A stretch of DNA of 35,426 nucleotides from assembly GCF_902459705.1 (NCBI RefSeq), contig NZ_CABPRU010000020.1, positions 1-35,426 on the forward strand, in the 5' to 3' direction. Every line of letters starts with the position of its first letter. Position 1 is the first letter of the stretch. The translations under genes and the position numbers were made by a program. This document shows positions 11,611 to 21,673 of the stretch, piece by piece. Origin of the DNA: Pandoraea terrigena (lineage in GTDB: Bacteria > Pseudomonadota > Gammaproteobacteria > Burkholderiales > Burkholderiaceae). The notes beneath the pieces were generated by a model. The model worked only from the letters and a program-made list of their open reading frames with translations, was not told where the DNA came from and did no database searches.

Positions 11611-14600
11611 ATGAAAGCTTTGCTCGATCTATTCAAGCAAGTCCAGCAGGACGAACAGTTCGACGCGATCAAGATCGGTCTGGCTTCGCCGGACAAGATC
11701 CGTTCGTGGTCGTTCGGTGAAGTCAAGAAGCCGGAGACGATCAACTACCGGACGTTCAAGCCCGAGCGTGACGGCCTGTTCTGCGCAAAGATCTTCGGTC
11801 CGATCAAGGATTACGAATGCCTTTGCGGCAAGTACAAGCGCCTGAAGCACCGCGGCGTGATCTGCGAGAAGTGCGGCGTGGAAGTCACGCTGGCGAAGGT
11901 GCGCCGCGAGCGCATGGGCCACATCGAGCTGGCCTCGCCGGTCGCGCACATCTGGTTCCTGAAGTCGCTGCCGTCGCGTCTGGGCATGGTGCTCGACATG
12001 ACGCTGCGCGACATCGAACGCGTGCTGTACTTCGAAGCGTATGTGGTCCTCGAACCGGGCATGACGCCGCTCAAGCGGTGCCAGATCATGACCGAGGAGG
12101 ATTACTACAACAAGGTCGAGGAATACGGCGACGAGTTCCGTGCCGAGATGGGCGCGGAAGGCGTGCGCGAGCTGCTGCGCTCGATCGACATCGACCAGCA
12201 GGTCGAGCATCTGCGCGCCGAGCTGCAAGCCACGGGCTCGGAAGCGAAGATCAAGAAGTACGCCAAGCGCCTGAAGGTGCTCGAGGCTTTCCAGCGTTCG
12301 GGCATCAAGCCCGAGTGGATGGTGCTCGAAGTGCTGCCGGTGCTGCCGCCCGAGCTGCGCCCGCTGGTGCCGCTCGACGGTGGCCGCTTCGCGACCTCGG
12401 ACCTGAACGATCTGTATCGCCGCGTCATCAACCGTAACAACCGTCTGAAGCGTCTGCTCGAGCTGAAGGCCCCGGATATCATCGTGCGCAACGAGAAGCG
12501 CATGCTGCAGGAATCCGTGGACTCGCTGCTCGACAACGGTCGTCGCGGTAAGGCGATGACCGGCGCGAACAAGCGCCCGCTCAAGTCGCTGGCCGACATG
12601 ATCAAGGGCAAGAGCGGTCGTTTCCGTCAGAACCTGCTGGGTAAGCGTGTGGACTACTCGGGCCGTTCGGTGATTACCGTGGGCCCGACGCTCAAGCTGC
12701 ATCAGTGCGGTCTGCCGAAGCTGATGGCACTCGAACTCTTCAAGCCGTTCATCTTCCACAAGCTGGAAGTGTTGGGCGTGGCCACGACCATCAAGGCCGC
12801 GAAGAAGGAAGTCGAGAACCAGACGGCGGTGGTGTGGGACATCCTCGAAGATGTGATCCGCGAACACCCGATCATGCTGAACCGCGCACCGACGCTGCAC
12901 CGCCTGGGGATCCAGGCGTTCGAGCCGGTGCTGATCGAAGGCAAGGCCATCCAGCTTCACCCGCTGGTTTGCGCGGCGTTCAACGCCGACTTCGACGGTG
13001 ACCAGATGGCCGTTCACGTGCCGCTGTCGCTCGAAGCGCAGATGGAAGCGCGTACCCTGATGCTGGCCTCGAACAACGTCTTGTTCCCGGCCAACGGCGA
13101 TCCGTCGATCGTGCCGTCGCAGGATATCGTGCTGGGTCTGTACTACGCGACGCGCGACAAGATCAACGGCCGCGGCGAAGGCTTGTCGTTCATCGACGTG
13201 TCGGAAGTGCTGCGTGCGTACGACAACAAGGAAGTCGAACTGGCTTCGCGGGTGAACGTGCGTATCACGGAGTACACGGTCGATCCGGAAACAGGCGAGA
13301 AGACGCCGAAGATCACGCTGTACCCGACCACGGTCGGCCGCGCGATCCTGTCGGAAATCCTGCCGCCGGGCCTGCCGTTCTCGGTGCTGAACAAGTCGCT
13401 CAAGAAGAAGGAAATCTCGAAGCTGATCAACACGGCGTTCCGCCGCTGCGGTCTGCGCGAGACGGTGATTTTCGTCGACAAGCTGATGCAGTCGGGCTTC
13501 CGCCTGGCAACGCGTGCCGGTATCTCGATCTGCGTCGACGACATGCTCGTGCCGACGAAGAAGGAAGAGCTGATCGGCGAAGCGTCGAAGAAGGTCAAGG
13601 AATACGACCGTCAGTACATGTCGGGTCTGGTCACGGCGCAAGAGCGTTACAACAACGTCGTGGACATCTGGGGTGCAACCGGCGACGCCGTGGGCAAGGC
13701 GATGATGGAGCAGCTCTCGAAAGAGAAGACGACCGATCGCGACGGCAAAACGGTGGACCAGGAGTCGTTCAACTCGATTTACATGATGGCCGACTCCGGT
13801 GCTCGCGGTTCGAGCGCCCAGATTCGCCAGCTCGCCGGTATGCGTGGCCTGATGGCCAAGCCGGACGGCTCGATCATCGAGACGCCGATTACCGCGAACT
13901 TCCGCGAAGGCCTGAACGTGTTGCAGTACTTCATCTCGACCCACGGTGCACGTAAGGGTCTGGCCGACACGGCACTGAAGACGGCAAACTCGGGCTACCT
14001 GACGCGTCGTCTGGTCGACGTGACGCAGGATCTGGTCGTGGTCGAAGACGATTGCGGCACGAGCAACGGCGTGGCGATGAAGGCGCTGGTCGAGGGCGGT
14101 GAAGTGGTGGAAGCCCTGCGCGACCGTATCCTGGGTCGTGTGGCCGTGGCCGACGTCGTGAATCCGGAGACGCAAGAGACGGTGTACGAGGCCGGCACGC
14201 TGCTCGACGAAGATGCTGTCGAGATGATCGAGGCGCTGGGCGTCGACGAAGTGCGCGTGCGCACGCCGCTGACCTGCGATACGCGCTTCGGTCTGTGCGC
14301 TTCCTGTTACGGCCGTGACCTGGGCCGCGGCTCGCGTGTGAACGTCGGCGAAGCGGTCGGTGTGATCGCCGCACAGTCGATCGGTGAACCGGGCACGCAG
14401 CTCACGATGCGTACGTTCCACATCGGTGGTGCGGCGTCGCGTGCGGCCGTGGCTTCGTCGATCGAAGCCAAGTCGAACGGCACGGTTCGCTTCTCGGCAA
14501 CCATGCGTTACGTGACCAACGGTCGCGGCGAACAGATCGCCATCTCGCGTTCGGGCGAAATCCTGATCACGGACGATCATGGTCGTGAGCGCGAGCGTCA

Positions 14601-15822
14601 CAAGGTGCCGTATGGCGCCACGCTGCTGCATCTGGACGGCGCACAGGTCAAGGCCGGTGCCCAACTGGGGACGTGGGATCCGCTGACGCGCCCGATCATT
14701 ACCGAACACGGCGGTTACGCCAGGTTCGAGAACGTCGAGGAAGGTGTGACGGTGGCCAAGCAGATCGACGATGTGACGGGTCTGTCCACGCTGGTCGTGA
14801 TCGATCCGAAGCGTCGCGGTCCGGCGTCGAAGAACGTGCGTCCGCAGGTCAAGCTGCTCGACGAACATGGTGTGGAAGTGAAGATCCCGGGTACCGATCA
14901 CGCTGTGACGATCGGTTTCCAGGTGGGCGCACTGATCACCATCAAGGACGGTCAGCAAGTGCCGGTGGGCGAAGTGCTCGCCCGTATCCCGACCGAAGCG
15001 CAGAAGACTCGCGATATTACCGGGGGTCTGCCGCGTGTGGCCGAGCTGTTCGAAGCGCGCGCACCGAAGGACGCCGGCATTCTGGCCGAAGTCACCGGTA
15101 CCACGTCGTTCGGCAAGGACACGAAGGGCAAGCAGCGTCTGGTCATTACCGATCTCGACGGCAACCAGCACGAGTTCCTGATTCCGAAGGAAAAGCAGGT
15201 GCTGGTGCACGACGGCCAGGTGGTGAACAAGGGCGAAATGATCGTGGACGGCCCGGCCGACCCGCACGACATCCTGCGTCTGCAGGGTATCGAAGCGTTG
15301 GCGCGTTACATCGTGGACGAAGTGCAGGACGTGTATCGCTTGCAGGGTGTGAAGATCAACGACAAGCACATCGAGGTGATCGTTCGCCAGATGCTGCGTC
15401 GTGTGCAGATCACCGACAACGGCGATACGCGCTTCATCATCGGCGAACAGGTCGAGCGCTCGGACATGCTCTACGAGAACGACGCCATGAACGCCGCGGA
15501 CAAGCGTCCGGCGCAGTACGAGAACGTGCTGTTGGGGATTACGAAGGCGTCGCTGTCGACGGATTCGTTCATCTCGGCGGCATCGTTCCAGGAAACGACG
15601 CGCGTGTTGACCGAAGCCGCGATCATGGGCAAGAAGGACGACCTGCGTGGCCTGAAGGAAAACGTCATCGTCGGCCGTCTGATCCCGGCAGGTACGGGTC
15701 TGGCGTATCACAAGGCCCGCAAGGCCCGCGAGACGTCGGATCGCGAGCGTCACGACCAGATTGCGCTGGAAGAGGCGTTTGCTCCGATGCCGAACTCGGT
15801 GGAAGAACCCACGGCAGAGTAA
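11611..15822 (+). CDS. rpoC: DNA-directed RNA polymerase subunit beta'
   Basis: A 1403-residue beta' subunit of normal length. It provides the catalytic Mg-binding loop NADFDGD at residues 458-464 (D460, D462, D464), the same numbering as E. coli. The N-terminal zinc ribbon is [20 protein letters not shown] (four Cys around residues 70-90). A second zinc site uses a Cys near DDCGTSNG and the [11 protein letters not shown] cluster. The bridge-helix/trigger-loop region includes [26 protein letters not shown] site precedes the ATG. The gene is followed by a strong terminator and faces a receptor gene on the other strand. This ends the conserved block; accessory genes start here. Confidence 0.99.
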   Translation: MKALLDLFKQVQQDEQFDAIKIGLASPDKIRSWSFGEVKKPETINYRTFKPERDGLFCAKIFGPIKDYECLCGKYKRLKHRGVICEKCGVEVTLAKVRRERMGHIELASPVAHIWFLKSLPSRLGMVLDMTLRDIERVLYFEAYVVLEPGMTPLKRCQIMTEEDYYNKVEEYGDEFRAEMGAEGVRELLRSIDIDQQVEHLRAELQATGSEAKIKKYAKRLKVLEAFQRSGIKPEWMVLEVLPVLPPELRPLVPLDGGRFATSDLNDLYRRVINRNNRLKRLLELKAPDIIVRNEKRMLQESVDSLLDNGRRGKAMTGANKRPLKSLADMIKGKSGRFRQNLLGKRVDYSGRSVITVGPTLKLHQCGLPKLMALELFKPFIFHKLEVLGVATTIKAAKKEVENQTAVVWDILEDVIREHPIMLNRAPTLHRLGIQAFEPVLIEGKAIQLHPLVCAAFNADFDGDQMAVHVPLSLEAQMEARTLMLASNNVLFPANGDPSIVPSQDIVLGLYYATRDKINGRGEGLSFIDVSEVLRAYDNKEVELASRVNVRITEYTVDPETGEKTPKITLYPTTVGRAILSEILPPGLPFSVLNKSLKKKEISKLINTAFRRCGLRETVIFVDKLMQSGFRLATRAGISICVDDMLVPTKKEELIGEASKKVKEYDRQYMSGLVTAQERYNNVVDIWGATGDAVGKAMMEQLSKEKTTDRDGKTVDQESFNSIYMMADSGARGSSAQIRQLAGMRGLMAKPDGSIIETPITANFREGLNVLQYFISTHGARKGLADTALKTANSGYLTRRLVDVTQDLVVVEDDCGTSNGVAMKALVEGGEVVEALRDRILGRVAVADVVNPETQETVYEAGTLLDEDAVEMIEALGVDEVRVRTPLTCDTRFGLCASCYGRDLGRGSRVNVGEAVGVIAAQSIGEPGTQLTMRTFHIGGAASRAAVASSIEAKSNGTVRFSATMRYVTNGRGEQIAISRSGEILITDDHGRERERHKVPYGATLLHLDGAQVKAGAQLGTWDPLTRPIITEHGGYARFENVEEGVTVAKQIDDVTGLSTLVVIDPKRRGPASKNVRPQVKLLDEHGVEVKIPGTDHAVTIGFQVGALITIKDGQQVPVGEVLARIPTEAQKTRDITGGLPRVAELFEARAPKDAGILAEVTGTTSFGKDTKGKQRLVITDLDGNQHEFLIPKEKQVLVHDGQVVNKGEMIVDGPADPHDILRLQGIEALARYIVDEVQDVYRLQGVKINDKHIEVIVRQMLRRVQITDNGDTRFIIGEQVERSDMLYENDAMNAADKRPAQYENVLLGITKASLSTDSFISAASFQETTRVLTEAAIMGKKDDLRGLKENVIVGRLIPAGTGLAYHKARKARETSDRERHDQIALEEAFAPMPNSVEEPTAE

Positions 15823-15880
15823 TCTGGCGGGCGGCGCTGGCGAAAGCGGGCGCTGCCAACCGGATACGGACGTCGTAACG

Positions 15881-15913
15881 AAAACGGCACCCTTGCGGGT
15901 GCCGTTTTTTTTT
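15881..15913 (+). terminator. Rho-independent terminator after rpoC
   Basis: AAAACGGCACCC at 15881-15892 pairs with GGGTGCCGTTTT at 15897-15908 around a TTGC loop, with a T-run to 15913. It lies between the converging rpoC and fecA-like genes. The A-run on the left suggests it could also stop the minus-strand gene. Confidence 0.92.
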
Positions 15914-15933
15914 ACCTGCCGACCCTGCGGTGC

Positions 15934-18102
15934 TCAGAACCCGAAGTGGCCCTGCACGTAGACCATGCGCGGCGCGCCGACCATGCGGCCGGCATTGCCG
16001 TCGACGTTGCGCGTATAGAAGCGCTTGTCGAAGATGTTGTTCAAGCCCACGGTAACGTCGGCGTTCTTGTACCCGGGGATCTTGTACATCGCCTGCAGGT
16101 TCCACAGACGGAAGCCCGGCACCTTGCCAATGCTGCCGTCGGCCGATTCCGCTTCAGTGTTCGCCAGATCCGAGTACTGTGCGCTTTGGTGCGTCGTTGA
16201 GACATTGAACGTCCACTGGCCAATGTCGTAGCGCGCGCCGAGCGTGTCGGTGATGCGCGAGTAGAACGGCACGTCGAGACCGGCGGTGGCGCCCGACTTC
16301 TGGATTGCACGCGTGAACGTGAAGTTCGCGTACACGTTCAGGCCGCGCAGCACGCTGTCGCGATCGAAGGTGTAGTCGACCGCGGTTTCGATGCCATCGT
16401 GGTTCGTCGCGCCGATGTTCTGGAAGACGGCCGGGGTCGAGCCGGGCACTTGCAGGATCTGGTTGTCGAACTTCATCCTGAACGCCGTCAGCTCGGCTTT
16501 CCAGCGTGAGTCCGTCCAGCGTGTGCCGATCTCATAGGTGCGCGCCAGTTCCGGCTCCAGCGGGTTCGAGGCCGACATCGAATTCAACTGCGTGTTCTGT
16601 ACCGGGCCGAACGACGTGCTGTAGTCCGCAAAGACCGTCCACGCGCTGTTCACCAGGTACGACAGATTCACCGATGGCAGCGGTTTGTTGTTGTCCGAGC
16701 GGAAGGTGCCGCCCGACGACTTGTCGACGCGCTGCGAATGGATGAACTCGTAACGCACGCCCGGCGTGAGTCGCCAATTGCCCCATGCCATGCGGTCGTC
16801 GAGGTAAAACGCGTTCGCGCTGGTGTAGTTGTAGAACGTCTTGGTGGCCGAGTTGCGCCCGGTCGCCAGCGTCGTGGTCCAGTTGTTGTCGTCGCCGCGC
16901 TCGTGCACATAGCGATAGCCAACGGTCACGTCGTGCGCGGTCGGGCCAACGAACAGGCGTTGCGTGAAGCGCGGCTCGATGCCGAACGTCTCGTAGTTGC
17001 GAGGCTGGTGCGTCGTCTGCGTGCCAGCGGCATTGATCAGCGTGCTCTGGCGATAGCTTTCGTTGTAGAACGTGCGGATCTCGAATTCCTGCGTCTCGGA
17101 GATCGTGTTCAGGTAGCCGGCATCGAGGCCGGTGCGGTTGCCGCTCCAGTAGTCGTTCGGCCGTGTGTTCTGGAACGGATCGGCATTGAATTGCGCGACG
17201 CTCAGGCCGCCGGGCGTCTTCGACTTCACGTCGTAATACGAGACTTTGCCGTACACCTGCTGACTCGACGAGATGTCATAGCGCCATTTCAGTGCGAGGT
17301 CGTTCACGCGCTCGTCGCTGCCCTTGCGCCAGTCGCGGCCGACCATGCCCGAATACAGCAGTGCGAGGCCCAGGCCGTTATCCATCTGTGTGCCAAGGAA
17401 CACGCCGTATTGAGTGTTGGCGCCACCCCCGGTGGTGTAGAGGTTCTCACGCACGGTGGCGTCGGCGGTGAGGCCTGGCGTGCTCGGAATGGCGCGCGTC
17501 TTGAAGTTGATCACCCCGCCGACGTTCTGCGGCCCATAGCGCACGGCTCCGCCGCTGCGCACCACGTCGATGCTGTCGATGTTGAAAAGGCTGACCGGCG
17601 CAAACGACAATTGCGGTTGACCGTAAGGCGCAACGGCCATCGGAATGCCGTCGAGCAACACCGTCGAACGCGGCGTATAACGGCCAGTGAGACCGCGCAC
17701 GCCAATGTTCAGCGAGATGGCGCTGCCCGCGGTGCCTGAGTTGTCGCTCGCCTGCACGCCGGGAATGCGACGCATGACATCGCCGACGCTCGTCGCACCG
17801 GACGCCTCGATCTGTGCCTTCTTGACGACCGTACGTGCGCCGGGGAAGGTCTTCGCGCTGCTGTCGAGACCGGTCCCGAGCCAGTCGCCGGAGACGTTGA
17901 CCGCGTCGAGTTCAACCTCGGCCCCAGATTGCGCGGTCGAGGTGGCCTGCTGCGCGTACGCGGTGCCCAGCGTTGCCACGAGCAGCGCGGCGGCGCTCGC
18001 CGTGGTGCGCGGCAGACGAGGACGAGACGCACAGCGGCGAACGTGGGGACAGCGGGTGGCGTCGGTTGCCGCGTGTGCATGGCGGCGAAGGGACATCTTC
18101 AT
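15934..18102 (-). CDS. fecA: FecA-like TonB-dependent outer-membrane siderophore receptor
   Basis: A 722-residue TonB-dependent receptor. The start at 18102 (MKM) gives a long basic N-region followed by a hydrophobic core and an AYA|QQ signal cleavage site at about residue 50. A short stretch with a TonB-box-like DAVNVSG comes next, then the plug domain with GARTVVKK, RIPGVQ, RSTVLLDGIPMAVAPYGQ and RSGGAVRYGPQNVGGVINF. The 22-strand barrel ends in a C-terminal phenylalanine (GHFGF). The plug reads closely like E. coli FecA (ferric dicitrate receptor), including GDWLG. Unlike FecA it has no N-terminal signalling domain, and no fecI/fecR pair is nearby, so it is likely controlled directly by Fur. 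Substrate by similarity is ferric citrate or a related carboxylate; not proven. It converges with rpoC and diverges from the hpa operon. Confidence 0.85.
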   Translation of the reverse strand: MKMSLRRHAHAATDATRCPHVRRCASRPRLPRTTASAAALLVATLGTAYAQQATSTAQSGAEVELDAVNVSGDWLGTGLDSSAKTFPGARTVVKKAQIEASGATSVGDVMRRIPGVQASDNSGTAGSAISLNIGVRGLTGRYTPRSTVLLDGIPMAVAPYGQPQLSFAPVSLFNIDSIDVVRSGGAVRYGPQNVGGVINFKTRAIPSTPGLTADATVRENLYTTGGGANTQYGVFLGTQMDNGLGLALLYSGMVGRDWRKGSDERVNDLALKWRYDISSSQQVYGKVSYYDVKSKTPGGLSVAQFNADPFQNTRPNDYWSGNRTGLDAGYLNTISETQEFEIRTFYNESYRQSTLINAAGTQTTHQPRNYETFGIEPRFTQRLFVGPTAHDVTVGYRYVHERGDDNNWTTTLATGRNSATKTFYNYTSANAFYLDDRMAWGNWRLTPGVRYEFIHSQRVDKSSGGTFRSDNNKPLPSVNLSYLVNSAWTVFADYSTSFGPVQNTQLNSMSASNPLEPELARTYEIGTRWTDSRWKAELTAFRMKFDNQILQVPGSTPAVFQNIGATNHDGIETAVDYTFDRDSVLRGLNVYANFTFTRAIQKSGATAGLDVPFYSRITDTLGARYDIGQWTFNVSTTHQSAQYSDLANTEAESADGSIGKVPGFRLWNLQAMYKIPGYKNADVTVGLNNIFDKRFYTRNVDGNAGRMVGAPRMVYVQGHFGF

Positions 18103-18213
18103 CTTGGCGGGCCTTATGGAGGGCGAGCGTGTGGCGAACCCGGGCGCTGGCCGGAAGGACGGGCACCAACGTTCGGTTCGGATCGCGTAATGGACTGAAA
18201 TAAAGTGATGCGA

Positions 18214-18242
18214 ATTATAAATACAAATCACTCTCATTTCCA
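18214..18242 (-). promoter_or_regulatory. Promoter with Fur-like operator for the fecA-like receptor
   Basis: On the minus strand, TGGAAA (18242-18237) and TATAAT (18219-18214) are 17 bp apart. The sequence between them, read on the minus strand as AATGAGAGTGATTTGTATT, resembles a Fur box of the AATGAGAATNATT type with some mismatches. Iron-dependent repression is inferred from this and from the receptor family. Confidence 0.6.
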
Positions 18243-18322
18243 ATTTGTATTGAGGATTTCGCGCTGATCCGGAGGGATTTGTCGGGGTGTGATTATCCAG
18301 TTTTGCTTATCAATGACCCAAA

Positions 18323-18339
18323 ATCGATTGATTGTCGAT
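18323..18339. promoter_or_regulatory. Dyad upstream of hpaH, candidate LysR-family operator
   Basis: ATCGATTGATTGTCGAT is a 5-bp inverted repeat (ATCGA/TCGAT) with a 7-bp centre, in an AAAATCGAT...CGATGGGGGCG context. A very similar AAAATCGATGGTGGGCG lies upstream of the LysR gene at the far end of the operon (24559-24575). It is about 83 bp before the hpaH start codon, in the range for a LysR-type activator. Confidence 0.45.
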
Positions 18340-18421
18340 GGGGGCGGCGTCCGCAAGAATAGAAACTCATGACCGACAAAGGCACCCCATCCGCAATGGG
18401 CGGTGCCGTGGAGACAACCCA

Positions 18422-19231
18422 ATGCCGATGCTCGACGCCGCGACCTGTCAGGCCCTTGCTTGTGAGCTGCACGATGCTGAACGCCGTCGCACGCCGGTCA
18501 GGCAGTTCTCCCGCCGCTATCCCGAGATGACGGTGGCCGACAGCTACGCCATTGCGCAGGCGTGGCTTGCGCTGAAGTTCGCCGAAGGCCGTCGCGTGAT
18601 CGGTCACAAGATCGGATTGACGTCGCGTGCCATGCAAGTCGCCGCCCAGATCACGGAACCCGATCACGGCACGCTGCTCGACGACATGCTCGTGGCCGAT
18701 GGCGCGACGCTCGACGCCTCGCGGTTCATCGTGCCGCGACTCGAAGTGGAGTTGGCGTTCATTCTGGCCAAACCGCTCAAGGGGCCCGGGGTGACCTTGT
18801 TCGACGTGCTCGACGCCACCGGGTGGGTGACCCCCGCGCTCGAATTGATCGATGGTCGCATCGAGCTGTTCGACCGCGAGACGAAAGCCCCGCGCAAGGT
18901 CGTCGACACGATTGCGGACAACGCGGCAAATGCGGCGGTGATTCTCGGCGGACGTCCGGTGAAGCCGGACGCCGTCGATTTGCGCTGGACGGGCGCGCTG
19001 CTCTATCGAAATGGCATGATCGAAGAGTCGGGCCTGAGTGCAGCGGTGCTCAACCATCCCGGCAATGGCATTGTGTGGCTGGCCAACAAGCTGGGCGCCT
19101 TTGACGAAGGACTTCAAGCAGGCGAGATCGTGTTGGCCGGGTCGTTCACGCGACCGGTGGCCTGTGCGGCGGGCGACGTGTTTCACGCCGACTACGGCCC
19201 GCTCGGCGCGATCGGCGTGCGCTTCATCTGA
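18422..19231 (+). CDS. hpaH: 2-oxo-hept-3-ene-1,7-dioate hydratase (homoprotocatechuate pathway)
   Basis: A 269-residue enzyme close to E. coli HpaH in length and sequence. It hydrates 2-oxohept-3-ene-1,7-dioate to 4-hydroxy-2-oxoheptanedioate, a late step of 3,4-dihydroxyphenylacetate degradation, with Mg2+. Shared segments include [12 protein letters not shown] (about residues 61-72), [33 protein letters not shown] (about 101-122), [28 protein letters not shown] and [16 protein letters not shown]. The acidic EVE and ELID residues match the hydratase/decarboxylase fold metal site. The ATG at 18422 follows a GGAG site; the frame stays open upstream without similarity. It is the first gene of the hpa operon and 78 bp before hpaI. 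Confidence 0.93.
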   Translation: MPMLDAATCQALACELHDAERRRTPVRQFSRRYPEMTVADSYAIAQAWLALKFAEGRRVIGHKIGLTSRAMQVAAQITEPDHGTLLDDMLVADGATLDASRFIVPRLEVELAFILAKPLKGPGVTLFDVLDATGWVTPALELIDGRIELFDRETKAPRKVVDTIADNAANAAVILGGRPVKPDAVDLRWTGALLYRNGMIEESGLSAAVLNHPGNGIVWLANKLGAFDEGLQAGEIVLAGSFTRPVACAAGDVFHADYGPLGAIGVRFI

Positions 19232-19239
19232 TGGGGCGA

Positions 19240-19280
19240 TTGCCACCCGTTTGCCGCCGTTTGCCGCCGATTGCCCCTCA
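19240..19280 (+). repeat. Short tandem repeat between hpaH and hpaI
   Basis: Four imperfect 10-11-bp units of the form TTGCC-CC follow one another at 19240, 19251, 19261 and 19271. Two of them differ only at the last base. They fill most of the 78-bp gap before hpaI. Confidence 0.6.
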
Positions 19281-19309
19281 CGTATCCACAACTGACCGGA
19301 GTCGATGTC

Positions 19310-20095
19310 ATGAAAACACCCCCGAATGCCTTCAAGCAGGCGCTGGCCCGAGGCGAGCGCCAGATTGGCCTGTGGTTGGGACTCGCCGCGCCGTACGCCG
19401 CCGAGTTGTGCGCGGGCAGCGGCTTTGACTGGCTGGTGATCGACGGCGAGCACGCGCCGAACGATCTGCGCACGATGCTGGCGACGTTGCAGGCGGTAGC
19501 GTCGTACCCGACGCACCCCGTCGTGCGATTGCCGCACGGTGACGCCGCGCTCATCAAGCAGGTGCTGGAAATCGGTGCGACGACGCTGCTCGTGCCGATG
19601 GTCGAGTCCGCCGAGATGGCGCGCGCGCTCGTCAGCGCCACGCACTATCCACCGCAAGGCACGCGCGGCGTCGGCAGCGGATTGGCGCGGTCTTCGCGGT
19701 GGAACCGCTACGACGATTATCTGCACGCGGCGAACGCGACGACCTGCCTGCTCGTGCAGGTGGAGACGGCCGACGCGCTCGCGCAAGTCGACGACATTGC
19801 CGCCGTCGATGGCGTCGACGGCGTGTTCATCGGCCCGGCAGATCTCGCAGCATCGATGGGGCATCTCGGACACGCGACGCATCCGGACGTGCGTCAGGCC
19901 ATCGAGCACGGCATTGCACGAATCCGTCGCGCGGGCAAGGCGGCAGGGATCCTGTGTGCCGACGAGACGCTCGCCCGTCACTACCTCGATCTTGGCGTGA
20001 CCTTCATGGCGGTGGGCATTGACACCACCCTGCTCGCGAACGCGAGCCGTGCGCTCGCAGCCAAATTCGTCTCCGCCGACGACGAAAGGCCCTGA
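19310..20095 (+). CDS. hpaI: 4-hydroxy-2-oxoheptanedioate aldolase
   Basis: A 261-residue class II aldolase of the HpcH/HpaI family. It splits 4-hydroxy-2-oxoheptanedioate into pyruvate and succinic semialdehyde, the last step of the homoprotocatechuate route. Family segments are [31 protein letters not shown] with the catalytic His48, [35 protein letters not shown], the metal-binding QVETADA (Glu) and [17 protein letters not shown] (Asp). These match E. coli HpaI nearly block by block. The ATG at 19310 is preceded by a GGAG-like site; an upstream open frame of 13 codons is not similar. It sits between hpaH and hpaE on the same strand. Confidence 0.95.
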   Translation: MKTPPNAFKQALARGERQIGLWLGLAAPYAAELCAGSGFDWLVIDGEHAPNDLRTMLATLQAVASYPTHPVVRLPHGDAALIKQVLEIGATTLLVPMVESAEMARALVSATHYPPQGTRGVGSGLARSSRWNRYDDYLHAANATTCLLVQVETADALAQVDDIAAVDGVDGVFIGPADLAASMGHLGHATHPDVRQAIEHGIARIRRAGKAAGILCADETLARHYLDLGVTFMAVGIDTTLLANASRALAAKFVSADDERP

Positions 20096-20117
20096 ACGGT
20101 TCACAAGACCTCGGGCG

Positions 20118-20149
20118 CGTTCCCCAACCGTTCCCCAACATTCCCCACG
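20118..20149 (+). repeat. Short tandem repeat between hpaI and hpaE
   Basis: Three units with an 11-bp period, CGTTCCCCAAC at 20118 and 20129 and a shorter ATTCCCCACG at 20140, fill half of the 63-bp gap and end just before the hpaE start. Confidence 0.65.
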
Positions 20150-20158
20150 AGACATGGC

Positions 20159-21634
20159 ATGAGTGCTACCCGTTTTGAGGTCGCCGGCGTATCCGTTTCG
20201 CCGGATCACTATATCGATGGCCGCCGTGTGACGTCCGACGACACATTCACGTGCGTGTCGCCTATCGACCAGACCGGTCTGGGCGAGATCGCCAGCGGTA
20301 ACGCCGCGCACGTCGATGCCGCGGTGACATCGGCGGCACAGGCATTCCCCGCATGGGCGGCGCTCGGTGCAGCGGGACGGTTGCCGTATCTCCAGCGATT
20401 CGCCGACGCGATCGGGCATCGTGCCGATGCGTTTGCCACGTTGGAGAGCGTCGATGCCGGGGTGCTGCGCTCGCGCATGGCGCATGGCGTGGTCCCGCGC
20501 GCCATGCAAAACATCACCTGGTTCGCCGAGCATGCAATGACGTTGCAGGACCGCGTGATCGAGACGCCCCAGGCGCGCCATCTCGTGCGTCACGATCCGG
20601 CGGGCGTCGTCGCGGTGATCACGCCATGGAATGCGCCGCTGATGCTCGCGACATGGAAGATCGGCCCGGCCTTGGCGTCGGGCAACACGGTGGTGCTCAA
20701 GGCGCCGGAGTGGGCGCCGCTCACGTCCTCATTGCTTGCGGACTGTGCCCACGAGGCGGGGCTGCCGCCGGGTGTGTTTCAACTGCTGCAAGGCCAGGGG
20801 AGCCTGACCGGGGCGGCGCTGGTGAACGACGCTCGGCTGGCGCGCATCTCGTTCACCGGCTCGGTCGCGACCGCCAAGTGGATCGCCACGACGGCGGCGG
20901 CCAATCTTGTGCCTTGCAGTCTGGAACTGGGTGGAAAGTCGGCCTTCATTGTGCTGGCGGACGCTGAACTCGACGCGGCCGCCGCGACCGCCGCGTTGAT
21001 GTATCGCAACGCCGGGCAGGTGTGTCTGGCGGGCACGCGCCTGCTCGTGCATGCGGACGTGGCGCGTGCGTTCACCGACAAGCTGCGCGCGCAGGTCGAG
21101 CGTCTGGTCGTGGGAGATCCGCGCGACGGGGCGACCGAGATCGGTCCGATCATCCACTTGCGGCAACTCGAGCGCGTGCAGGGCTTTGTTGACCGGGCCG
21201 TGGCCGGGGGCGCGCGCGTGTTGTGGGGCGGCACGCGGCATCCGTTCGGCACACAGTACTTCGCGCCGACGCTGCTCACCGACCTGTGCCAGCACGACGA
21301 GATCGTGCAGCAGGAAGTCTTCGGCCCGGTGCTCACGCTGCAAACGTTCGCCAGCGACGACGAGGTTGTCGACATGGCCAACGGCACGGACTACGGACTC
21401 GGGGGCGTCTGCTATGGCGACGAGGCGCATGCCATCGCCTTGGCGCAGCGCGTTCGTACGGGCTTTCTCTGGATCAACAGTTTCGGCATTCGCGATCTGG
21501 CGGCGCCGTTCGGCGGCATCAAGCGTTCCGGCATCGGACGAGAAGGCGGCGACTGGAGCTTCGAATTCTTTTGCGACGTGAAGGATGTCGTCGTGCCAAA
21601 ACAGCCGTTCAAGGCCAGCTTCAGCCACCGCTGA
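20159..21634 (+). CDS. hpaE: 5-carboxymethyl-2-hydroxymuconic semialdehyde dehydrogenase
   Basis: A 491-residue aldehyde dehydrogenase. It oxidises the ring-cleavage product of 3,4-dihydroxyphenylacetate with NAD+. The fold is intact: TPWNAPLMLATWKIGPALASGNTVVLK (cofactor-binding core), GSVATAKWI (Rossmann glycine turn), LELGGKS with the general base Glu256, and GQVCLAG with the nucleophile Cys289. EVFGPVL and the C-terminal RDLAAPFGGIKRSGIGREGG segment are both typical of HpaE. Substrate assignment rests on the operon and on that C-terminal segment. The ribosome-binding site is weak (CACGAGAC). A nearby ATG at 20154 is out of frame and closes after two codons. Confidence 0.9.
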   Translation: MSATRFEVAGVSVSPDHYIDGRRVTSDDTFTCVSPIDQTGLGEIASGNAAHVDAAVTSAAQAFPAWAALGAAGRLPYLQRFADAIGHRADAFATLESVDAGVLRSRMAHGVVPRAMQNITWFAEHAMTLQDRVIETPQARHLVRHDPAGVVAVITPWNAPLMLATWKIGPALASGNTVVLKAPEWAPLTSSLLADCAHEAGLPPGVFQLLQGQGSLTGAALVNDARLARISFTGSVATAKWIATTAAANLVPCSLELGGKSAFIVLADAELDAAAATAALMYRNAGQVCLAGTRLLVHADVARAFTDKLRAQVERLVVGDPRDGATEIGPIIHLRQLERVQGFVDRAVAGGARVLWGGTRHPFGTQYFAPTLLTDLCQHDEIVQQEVFGPVLTLQTFASDDEVVDMANGTDYGLGGVCYGDEAHAIALAQRVRTGFLWINSFGIRDLAAPFGGIKRSGIGREGGDWSFEFFCDVKDVVVPKQPFKASFSHR

Positions 21635-21673
21635 TGCGCAAGCGGCATCACAACGAGAGAAGAGGAGAGCGCT

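Larger units (their letters stand above)
18103..18421. other. 319-bp divergent control region between the fecA-like gene and hpaH
   Basis: AT-richer than its surroundings. It holds the minus-strand receptor promoter with a Fur-like site (18214-18242), a dyad ATCGA-N7-TCGAT at 18323-18339 on the hpa side, and a hairpin GGCACC...GGTGCC at 18381-18407 just before the hpaH ribosome-binding site (GGAG, about 18410). I see no clean -35/-10 pair for the hpa direction, which would suit an activator-dependent promoter. Confidence 0.6.

Noticed and set aside
14673-15878. 401-codon frame overlapping the end of rpoC
   Set aside because: A different frame of rpoC with a low-complexity translation, not a gene.
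18369-18530. Small frame beginning ATGACCGAC upstream of and overlapping hpaH
   Set aside because: No ribosome-binding site and it overlaps hpaH out of frame; no sign that it is translated.
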